Shown in pieces: positions 44,001 through 56,000 of a DNA stretch of 64,000 bases (positions within the stretch are counted from its first letter, which is position 1; each line of letters begins with the position of its first letter). Position numbers and translations under genes: made by a program. This DNA is from Hyposmocoma kahamanoa (taxonomy: Eukaryota > Arthropoda > Insecta > Lepidoptera > Cosmopterigidae), in the NCBI RefSeq assembly GCF_003589595.1, contig NW_020654810.1, positions 22,235,976 through 22,299,975 of the forward strand, in the 5' to 3' direction. The notes below the pieces were generated by a model. It searched no databases, was not told the origin of the DNA, and saw only the letters and a program-made list of their open reading frames with translations.

Positions 44001-47000
44001 GCAAGCATATAATTTTGAAAAGTTTGCCGCATTCATCTCAAGTCTTTATTTAATAATAAGTAGTTACAAGAGACTACAAAATATAATCAATCCTCCAGCG
44101 AATAAGGTCAAGTCTTCGCAGGACTTGAAAAAAATAGTTACGTGTAATTTAAGTAAGCAGGGTTACTTTTTTCGAACTGAAAATATAAAATAATATTAAT
44201 AATATTATTCGACAACGTCGCATAAACGTATGCTCCGATCCCAAAGTAAGTAATTAAAACATTTGTGTTACGGAAATCAGAAAAACGACGGTATTACAAA
44301 CACCCAGACCCGAGACAATACAGAAAAGTCAGTTTTTACATTGACTCGGCTGGGGATCGAACTCGAGAAAGAGAGAACCTCAAAGATGGCACACCATCAA
44401 AACCGGCACAAAAGTACTAAATATGTCTTTTGATCATTAAATCAAATAATGGTACGAGAGTTGGGATAACACATACCTATGTATGGAATAAAAAATTACG
44501 AAACAAGAAATAACACTTTGGAAATTTGAACCTGGAGAAGGACGGTTCGGGTAATGTGGTCAGAGTTGAGTACTAATGCCTCAATATTCCAAGAACTCGG
44601 CATTATATAGGTACACTTAAGTAGAAGCAAGGATCTTTACGTTTTTTCCTAGACACCCACGGTTCAATGATGAAGGACCTTGATCCCGCAGACCATCGCC
44701 CGAGCAACGAGCGAATTAGATAATATGTAATGCGAACTTACCCAAGCATCAGTGTCTCTGAATAACGATTGTCACTTAGTGTCCCATAAAAGAATCGTTT
44801 ACCTTAGTTAAACGAAATCGTGGTAACACGATTTTGGACTTAGTCTACTTAGACCTAAGGTTAATATTATGAATATCTTCTTTCTTAATGAAATTACGTA
44901 TATTTTTTCGGGCATACAAAATATTTGAGTAAATGCACTGCGATGTCATAGTCATGATACCACTCTCCTTAAACTTTTCTCCGAGAGAAACCCGAGAACC
45001 TAAACGGTACACAGAATGAATCGCTCGTTTTTGCAATACAAATATGGTTTGTATATCTGCCGCTTTACCCCACATGACAATCCCGTAGGACATTATACTA
45101 TGGAAGTAACTAAAGTAAACTAGTCTAGCAGTAGCAACATCGGTAAGCTCACGTAGTCTACGGACTGCGTATGCAGCAGAGCTTAATCTGCTGGCTAAGG
45201 AAGATATATGTGGAAACCATTGAAGTTTACTATCTAAGGTTTACTATCCAAAAAGACAGCTTCATGGGCGTAGTGACTGTATCCCTTTATGACAAAACCA
45301 GATGACCACGCTATCTACAGCAGCCATTTGAGTAGTGGCCAAAATATATTAATAGTATCTAAAGAAAAACAATCACCCCAAATTATTTGCCCCGGTTTCC
45401 ATGTACCATGGATCAAATTCAAGAACACTCAGATCAAAATAACACTAGGGTCTTCTTAAACACCAAGTTTGTCAATAGATTTATTTTTGGAGGTAATGGG
45501 ATGGCGTTTACTACATCAACAAAGTGTTAAGTTTAGTAAGATGATAATATCGTCAAAAACTATTTACTAACCATCTAAAAGTTATTTTTAAAACTCTTAA
45601 AACTTTATAATACCAAATAACGATGATCAAGTCGTTCGCCTGGTGGTAAGGATAAGTGAAATAATCATTTATTCCACTGGTAAACATTTTTACACTTGAA
45701 AACGTCATTTTTAAGCTACTGCTCGTTCACTGTGCTGATTCCCCTGAGAAGAACGAGCAACAAACTCTAGAGCTATTGCTTTTTTCAAATAAACTTAAAT
45801 GCTATAGAATACACTTTGAAACATATTTGTGTGGAATCTAAACTCATGTTGTCTTTCCATACATCTTTATCTAACACGTAATCCACAATTTTGTAATGTG
45901 ACTTTTCAATAAAATACTTTTAATGTAAGTTTTAAACTTAGAAAATGTTAATTTTTTATTGAATTGATATTCAATTATTTTTTGTGAAATTACTGCACTA
46001 GTTTGTTGTAATCATTAATACAAATATCGAAAGAAGATTAGAAAATGTTATTTCTTTTAAAACTTAGAAAATAAACTTAGATAATGTTATTTCGTTAAAT
46101 GTTATTGTAAAGTCATATACAGGTCCCCCTAAAATAATCGTTTAAGAAGATTTAGTTCTAAGGTTAATATTATGGATATATTCTTTTTTAATGAAATTAT
46201 ATATATTCTTAAGGGTATACAAAATATTTGAAGTAAATGTACCTATTGTGATACCACAGTCATGGTATCACACCAGTCTCCTTAAAGTTTTCTCAGAGAG
46301 AAACCCGAAAACCTAAACAACGCATAGAACGTATCGCTTGTTTTTGCAACACAAATATGGTTTGTATACCTGTCGCTCTACCCCACTTGAGAATCCTGTA
46401 GGACATTATACTTTGGAAGTAAGTGACATGGATAGGCCTACATAACACTAGGCTTCCTTAACAGCTACTTTGCCACAATTTAGAAATCGCAAAGATCTGA
46501 GGGTGCCGGAACCGGAAACCGGAACTTATCACAAACAACGCTTTTGCATTTTTGTAACTTTCAAGTCAATTACGCGGTTATTGCTTAATAATAAAACTGA
46601 AACTAAATAAGATATAAAAAAACGCTTATAGAGGGTTTTGGATCTCGTTTAACTAATTCGAGACATGTTTATAGCTCAATTTCTCGATTACGTTGTTTAT
46701 GATAAGAACGACAGAAACAGGTATAGCTAGCATATTGACTCGCATATGGTTAGGTCACGTTTGTACTCCCGTTATCGAGTATATGACCAGAAATAGAGAC
46801 GAAATGTCATTTCCTTTGTTTGAAAACTATTCTGCCAAATCATTACGGTAACAACTGCACTATGTCATTTCATTTGTTTGAAAACTATTCTGCCAAATCA
46901 TTACGGTGACAACTGCACTACGATTGGCCACCACGAATTGGACGAAAAAAAGGACGAAAATTGAAAAATTACAAATTTAATATTTAATTACGAAATACGA

Positions 47001-50000
47001 AATATGATTATATTTGTTTTGTAATGAAATGTTTTGCTGTTATTTCCACACCACCGAATGAGACAGCCCCACATAGTTAGAGATATTATCTTTATTACAA
47101 TAAATACAGAATATTTTTGGAATATACGGAGACGTACACATAGGTCAGTTGATGGCGCTGTACTATTACAGCTTTCAAATTTGTTATTTCAGTGCAAACT
47201 ATTGTTGATAATAATTAAAAGTGATATAAGCCCCATTTGCCTGATCCGTTGCCAGGGATGAGTGGCGCTTATTTCGTCTCTATTTCTGGTCATATACTCG
47301 ATGACTCCAGTTCACCTTACGAGATTCAATATAGTTGTTGACAAATAAATCACACTTTTTAAATTGCCCCAAATTTGATCGTTCTTCTCTTATCCAGAAT
47401 CTTATCCAATCCCATATGCTTCTTCCGACTTCCATAGATCTTTTATTGTTGTCCAACAACTCTTCTATATACACTTATTTTAGAAAATGATATAAAAATT
47501 TAGCTGCTGCAATAATAACATAACATTTATTCTATATTTATACTATTTGTTCACATATCATAATTCCTCGCCTGATCCCTATTTAATTTTTTTCTCCAAC
47601 TTCCAAATCCCGTTTCCAAATTACATTCCATGACATTTTAAAAGTTTTTCCGTTTTAAAAACAAGTTAGTCAAATCCTTTGTAAGTGGCTGAAACGTTTA
47701 CCGTGAAAAGCTAAGAGAAATAAGAAAAAAATTGTCATTTCAGAACTAACATAAAATATGTATAAGAATTTTATAGTATTTTGCTTTGATCGTCGGATCG
47801 ACCTTCCAGTTAACCAGCCGTCCATTTCATTGCCACAAATAATAGGGAGTCCAAATTTGTACCCTTATATCCGTCATATAAAGTTAATTTAATATCCCGG
47901 CTAGCCAGGAAAGACCTTACCGTGTCTAATTGAACAATTCCGCATAATCCTATAATACTAGACGACGTAATTAGCAATCTGTTGGACTGTAGCTAATGGT
48001 TTTAGGCGCGTGTCTTTTTTAATTAATATTTCAAAGTTCCGATCATGCGTGATGTCGTGTTAAAAAAATTATGGTAAAAAAGTTTGTTGTTTTTCTACAA
48101 GTTCAGTCAAGTCAAATTCATCATGATCATTTTTTCATGAACAAATTTTTTAAGTTACTTCTCGTTGACTATGCTGACTTCCCTGAGAAGAAGGGCGTGA
48201 ACCTCTAGGGTTTGCTCTTTTCAAATGAACTTAAATGCTATAGACACTTTAAATCGTATTTGTGTGGAATCTAGACTCATGTTCCATTACAATAAATACG
48301 ATGGCTGCCGCTGATGTTTGAAACACAGATTATTAATTATCTAGTTCAGACACAAACGTTGCTAGTTTAACGCTGTTAGTGTCAAATTCTGTAATCTAAT
48401 TAAATAAATGAATTTATTATTATTATTACTAGTTACACGAAATCTGTAACTAGTACTAAAAATCCATGCAACAAACTGAAAGAAGCTTCAAGTTCTGTGC
48501 AGCCAATGGCAGTTTTTTAACCGTGATAGCCTAATGGTTTTACCTATCGCCTCTCAATCCGAGGGTGTGGGTTCGAATCCGGGGTCGCACCTCTGAATTT
48601 CTCATTTAATTTGAAATTTGCCATGAGCTTTTCGGTGAAGGAAAACATCGTGATGAAACCGCGTCGAAGAAGAAAGAGACCCTGATCTGAGAGGAGACCC
48701 GTGCCCAGCAGTGGAACATATAAATGGGTTGCTGTTATCAGTTTGAGTTTACAGTTTTCATCATTACTTTAAACAGTAAATATGATTAATATGTCCAGTT
48801 TGTGTCCAATCCAAGTTTTGTTACAGTTTTGTAACGTCTAGTGTTAAATTTAAAAATTTCAAGTATTATTTACTTACGTACGAATAAAAAAAAGGGATTT
48901 AGCATGCGTCACTTGGCTACCAGATCGTCATTCTAAGGGGGAAGTTACGGTCAATATCCTGGATTAATTTTTTTATGATATAGCAGGTGCAGTACCTTTC
49001 AGAACTTTTCAGTCACAAAGATCTGAGGGGCAGTACCACTACGCCCGTCACCCTGAGACATAAGTTGACAAGTCTCATGTGCCTATAATTTCAACAGCAC
49101 CCTTGTCCTTCAAAACCGGAACGCTGTAATATGAGTATTACTGCTTGGCGGCAGAAATTGGTACAGTGGCTGTACTTCCCTGAACGAAATCTTTCACAAG
49201 GAGCTCTGAACTCTGTTACTAAAAAGCCAAGGGAGAAATAGAAGTTCAGTAGCAGTAGAGCTCCTCGTGATAGAGTTCGTCCAGGGAAGTACTGCCACCT
49301 TAACTATTTCTGCCGCCAAGTCGGTTTGGAAGCGTAAAAAGGGTGCTGGTAAAATTACAGGCACGTGGGACTTGTCAACTAATTTCTCAGGGTGACAGGC
49401 GCATTGGCAGTGCTCCTAAGATCTTTGCGATTTAAAACTGAAACTGTTATGCATGGACGTATTGCTTACCGGCGCACGACTTATTTGTCCCGTCACTAGG
49501 TAAAAGTTACGATCAATGTCATGGACGTATTTAACTGCCTGATCTATACTTCGTTTCAATCCATTTTGAATAAAAAGTAAACATAGAAGTCACTGACCCG
49601 ACCTTAGACGGTTTAGTGATGGCCAATTGTAAAGCCTACTAAAACTCAATTAATAATAATAATAATAATAATAATCATTTATTTCAGTCATTTTGGCCCA
49701 TATTAATTGAATACAGTAATTACATTTAATGATTAATTACAAGTTGGTGAATAATAAAAACACAAAAATAAAAATAATTTAAAATTCATTATCAATAAGT
49801 TAAAATTAAAACAATAGCAAGAATCCAAACTTAAATATTCAAATTGAAAAATATAAAATAACTAAACTTACATAACGAAGCGGGATGCACTGGCATGCAA
49901 CCGCAACCACCTACACATCATATCCGAGTCCCAGCGCTCGGACAGTGCGCTCAGAATCCCATTAGTACTAGACCGTAGGCGCGACAGTAGTGAAGCGCTC

Positions 50001-53000
50001 CGTTTGCGTATTATAGCATAAAAGTCATCAATGTGAGCTTCTGCAAACATGGCGGAGGCGCTACAGAATCTCGGCATTTTCAACAGAATTCTGAGCGCAT
50101 CGTTGTATTGTACACGCAGTGCGCTGTACGCCCGCTGTGTAAAATTAGTCCACAGGCTGCACGTGTAAAAGCTCTGACAATATGCTTTAAAGAGCGTCAG
50201 CTTTACTTGTCTTGTACAGCGCGAAAAATTATTTAGTAATTAATTGAGTGAATCGATTTGTTCAATTGAGTCATACTAGCGGTTTTCCTTACATAACCTA
50301 TATAAGCATATTTAAAAAATTTCAATTTAATTTCTCCTTCAAATCCTTACACTTAGATACTTGTTCGATTGCGATTGAAATGTTCGATTTAATAATCGAT
50401 TACTAAACTTTAATGGATTGAATCGAATGTATTTTTCGAAAGCACTATGCAACCATAGGCTAGTCATAGAAGTATAGATGAATAATAACCTCACTTTTGG
50501 ACTGCCATTTTTCAAATACGATTTTACGATGCTATTCAAATGAATATTGTTGAAAAAAGTGATGATATATCAAGTCGAAATCTTCGGAATATACGTGAAA
50601 GTGTTATTCATTCGATTTATTGAGTGATTGCTTTAGAATTTTAACCAAACAGGTTTGTTTACTTTTTGTTCAAAATGGATTGAAACAGACTATGCTTCGC
50701 AAATTATTCATTAACAGTATAAATAAGCCATAAGCTGGAGATATAACTGTTAATATTGACGCTAAAAATGATATAACTCTGAACAATGCCATGGAAAACG
50801 TGGTATCATAATTATCAGATAACTGACGAAGCTTGAAAACTCGCGTGCCACTAATAGCTCTCAAGATAGCCAAGGTCTGTCAATTGACAGAACTTGATTG
50901 GCATCATTACCATAAGATGCGCTGACTTTGCGATCTGATGTTTATTTTTATTATGAAGTGAATCTTCAGTTTTTTTATTAGTGTAACCTTAGATCAGCCA
51001 TTCTACCGTACGTGCCAATTCTGGGCCCGAGGCTTTTCTATAGCTATTTTACACGAAGAGTTTGGTAACAGACGATAATGGTGGTAGATAAAAAGGTCTG
51101 CAGTTCAACAAAATGGCGGAGTGTTTCTCAACACCGCTGAAATTTTGCTACAGCCAGTCACATTCAAAAAAAGAAAAGAAATAACACACATATCATTCCA
51201 GTTGCAAAGATTTCCAGCAGATTACTTAACACAATATCATGAATCATTATATAGCTATTACTAGCTATTACACTTAGCGCACTATGCACGCACAACACTT
51301 CACTGAGAAATCTGCCTTACGAACACATAACGTCTAGTGTTAAATTTATCAATTTAAAGTATAATTTGCTTACTTACGTAATAAAATTATATTGAATACG
51401 TCGCTTGGCTACCAGATCGTTATTCCAAGGGAGGAGTTATGGTCAATGTCATCATACACGCCAATTCTGGACCCGGGTCTTCTCTATAGCCCGCCTATTA
51501 ACGTGGCTTCTTTCACCCTTTGCGTGTTGAGTACTTCCTTCATAGAAAAAAAAACCTGCCTCTAAATAAATATAAACTACCTCCATTGCCGAACGGTTAC
51601 CATGCTAGTTTGCCACGCAGATGTCCCGGGTTCGATTCCTGGGCCGGAAGACAAATTTTTAAGGCCTACATTTATTTCTCTCGTGAGTTTAGGTGTAATT
51701 TGTGGTTATCTATGTGTGTGTCCATGGCACCTGCGATACAGGGTTAGTGCAGGACTATGAATGTGTGCGTTATTATTATAATATACTTAAAATAGATTTA
51801 TATATGTTGTGTGCACGTATTGAGATACTTATGTATCAATGAGTAAATAAGGCACTTGGAAAATAAGACGCATCTTTCATAACCATGGGCTTATCGTATT
51901 TATAAATGGCCAGAAGTCTCAAACCATACAAACTGTCAATTTTTGAACTGAGAAATTAAACGACCGCAAAAAACTTCCGTACATATTTCGTTTGCTGTCT
52001 ATTTTGTTATTGAAAATTAACTTCTTTTTTTCCGAATTTAAATTACGAATAAGTATTTGAAAAAACAAAGGCATCTAACTGGATGACGAAATACTTTCAT
52101 AGATTTCTCATAGATGGCGCTACGGCTAAGAAGTCGTTGAAAATCAAATACAAAGATCCGACAAACAAGCCATAGAGAAATTCGTGAAGTCCGCTGGTTC
52201 GTTCCGTGGCTTAGTTGGCATGGCGTTAGTTGTAGTTGCTAGAAGACGTCGGTTCGAATCCGGCCGGAAGGAAGGATTTTTTTCTGTGTTCGATCTTTGT
52301 ATTAATAATTAAAAATTAGTTTATGTGATGCGCAATACAATTAATAATAGAGAAATATTTCAAATGAGCCTCGGCTACACAGGACTACACTAGACTATTC
52401 TACCGACATTTGGAATCATTGAAAAAACTATAGGGTACTGTTTTGGCATAATACGTTACGTATTCAACTGATAACCCACTTAATTTCTATTTCATATTGA
52501 ACATTCTTTGTACCCACTCCTTATAAGGCGGCGCATGGTACCTGGCTAAGTGAAGAAATAGATTTGTCACAGAGGACTCCATGGCGAAAAACTCGTTAAA
52601 AACAAAAAAAAACAGAGATCTGCAAGAAGCATATAGAAAAAATCGTAAGGCCCGTTAGTTCGTTCGGTGGCTTAGTTAGCATCTGACACGGTTTGCTGGA
52701 AGACGTTCTGCTATACCCTGATTTTCTTCCCGTGAATATGACAACTAAGCATTTATATTTTAATAGAACTGAATGTATGTATGAATGTATAGATGAATAT
52801 ATAATGTGAATAATTTACCACCACAACACGCGTTGACCAGGAGCAGAGACATTAGTGCCGTAATCCTGTGGATCACATTTTTGTAATAGTTAACCTTGTA
52901 AAATTGTAAAAGTGTCCAATAAATATTTTAGGGAAAGTTTTGTGAGTTTTTTTTTAAAAGACTGTTGCCCACCGCCGCCTAACAGTTCCAATTCAGCCGG

Positions 53001-56000
53001 ATCTAAGAAATTTTTTCCAGGTATTCGATCTTTGTATTAGTTTGTATTAATAATTAAAAACTAATAAGTTTATTTTTCTTAAATTTATTATAACGCACAC
53101 ACACTCAAAATAGCTACACACTAGGGAAACCCTATTTATGTGGTTTGTGGGAAACCCTGTGTCGCGGGTGCCATGGACACACGCATAGACAACCTCAAAT
53201 TACATCCAAACTCACCCGGTAATCGAACATGGGACCTCTGCGTGGCAGAATGGTAACCATTCGGCCACGGAGGCAGTTAAATTGTAATTAGTCCTACGAG
53301 TTTGTTAGCATTTTACAAATAAGAGGGGAGTTTACGCGCCGCAGACGAGCTGTAGTCGCGCGTATGTATCGCACATTTTGGTAAGAGATAGTTTTAATTT
53401 TAGTTTTGTTTGTTAATTTCAGTTAATTTGTGAAATGTAGCAACTACATGAAATTCTAAGTGTAAACTCCAGTGGCATACATACTCTTCTTGCTTGCGAC
53501 GCGTTTGAATCGATTCACTACAACATAGGGATGGGTAATATAGCTTTTTCTGAATATCGTATCGACATTCGAAATCGGATATTGAGACTATATATTTTCT
53601 GAAACTATATGTATGTATATTCATGGATACAGCCCGCGTGCGCGCTGCGTTGATACATTGCCGTTACTGATATTCGGAATGAGATTTCGATACTATTATA
53701 TTATTGGATACAGCCCGCGTCCGCCCTGATACTTTGCCGGTTGATTAATCATATTTATTGATTAATCAATAAATAAATTAATCGCATCGTCCACCATTGG
53801 ATGGGAACGCGTTACGCCAGAATACAAATTTCCATCAAATAATTAACTTCCCTTCATACAGTATACACTTTCGAAGACGCACAAAAAACAGTTTCGTGTT
53901 GATATTCACTCAGTGAATACCTGATACGAAGCAATATTGGTATATAGTTAAAATTATATCATCAAAACATACTTTTATTTCAAGATTTTTTGTGTTTCTT
54001 GGACCATTTTTGTACAATAAATTAAACGCCAAATATTCCATTTATAATTTCTGTTGCTTTAAAGTAAAGAAAATTCTCCAAGAAGCTCTTCAAAATATGT
54101 CCTATGAGGATACAGAGAATTTATTTATTATCGTAAAATAAATGTTATCATGTTTAAGTGTACATTTTGTTGATTGGCAATTTATTGTTTAATTGTTTAA
54201 TTTTATTTCATAAGATTCTCCTAAAAAGTATTTATAATATTAACAGTATCCACGTTTATAATTAGTAGTACTTTTTACTTGAAATACAAGAATTTTCTAG
54301 TTCAGGTACATGTGTTATTTTTACATTAAATCGCATAAGTAGTCTTTAGTTTTCTCTGTACATTATGTTACTGAATAAACAATTTTATTATTTATTTATT
54401 ATATAGTTTGGAAAATATACGATTTCGTGTTGGTATCCACTCGTTAATCGCTCGGTTTGGTCCGGCATGGGTATAACATACGGCATGCGGATATTGCTCC
54501 GCATATCCGACATATAATCTTTTGTTTCTTTATATAGTCTTTGTAAGGATCAACACATATTGCCTCTTAATACTCGCCGGAATATTGCTGATTTAGTCTA
54601 TTTGTTAAACATCATAAACGGTGATGTCGAGTAGTATTGTCATTAATATACCTACGCGTTCCATGAGATACTACCGTCCTGTTGCAGTTCCGCTGGCGAG
54701 GACTAAATATAGACAAAAGAGTTTTCTTTATAGGTCTTGCAAGAGTTTGAACGATGTGTTGAGCAAGAGTGAACTTAATATTGACATATTCAATTCTAAG
54801 TCGAACTCATTAAAGCGTAAACTTGGGGACGCGTTTGTTTAATGGGCGATCATTTCGTGGCGCAGGTATTGGGATATATGTGACTTGCATTGCGTACATG
54901 CATTCTTCATATATATGTGTATATGTATGTATATGTATTTATATATATATATATATATATTGTTGTTACGTAATAATTTTATTTGCTGTGACCACTTTCT
55001 AAGTGCTCATTGTTTAGTCATTATGTTATTTATTATAAGCGCAAACCTTTAATTGGCTGTAATGTAGGTATTTGTTGATGTTTTTAATTTGTTGTTAAGC
55101 TGTTGGTTTTCCACGAATAAATAAATAAATAAAATATAGTTTCTAAGATACACGATATGGGTACATACAATATATGTATACATTCCAATACCTATCCCTA
55201 CTACAACAGCAGCGCAGATGACGCGTGTTGACAGCGCTGTAAACGCACGTTCGCGGAACGCGCATCGTCGACGCGTATAAGATACGCCCTGTACATAGGC
55301 TCTTACTCTGTATAGTTGATGTTAATAATCTGGCATAAGATTATTATTCAAAACTACTTAAGTACATATAACATGGATTCGTAAACAAAGTTAAACAGTT
55401 TAAATAATACTTAGAGAGCGATAGCGATAAGCAAAATATTTTTTGCAACGTTTTTCCAAGAAATAATTTAGTTACGTTTAAAACAAAGCCCCAATTATGT
55501 CATACTCGTATAGTTTGTATAACACTTCCTCAATCAAAGTCGAAGCGGTGCAATTAAGTTGATAGGTATCTGTGTTTAATACAAACACTTTTTTGTTAGC
55601 TAATTTGATTTTAAAATGGTTTATGATCGTGTCTGTTCACGCATGCGATTATAATTTAATGAATAGGTAGATATCAGATTTAAATATCAAAGAAGTAAGA
55701 AATATTATCACATAAGGAAAATTGATGGAAAATTTGCAGAAATGGATCAATACATCTTAATTATATTCTTCATTTTGAATAATTACAGTACTTTCCTAAA
55801 AAACATGTACCCAGATGCGCCTGTTTAAAGATTATTAGCAAAAATTCTCATAGAAGTCAATATTTGGCATTGAGCATTTGCCCCGATTTTTCTCTATCGA
55901 CAAATATTCACTTTTTACAAATTATACCACTCGTGATTCCTTATTCTACCACAAATGCTACAGTGCTGTGTTTCGCGTTGAGGAATTAGGAGGATCTTAA

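Larger units (their letters stand above)
53526..55200. mobile_element. hAT element with nested LINE
   Basis: Inverted ends tagggatgggtaat / ctatcccta (imperfect, about 12 of 15) are flanked by the 8-bp duplication ctacaaca (53518-53525, 55201-55208). The TAGGG-type end and 8-bp target fit hAT transposons. 1675 bp, no transposase recognised; the right portion is occupied by a LINE 3' end. Confidence 0.85.
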
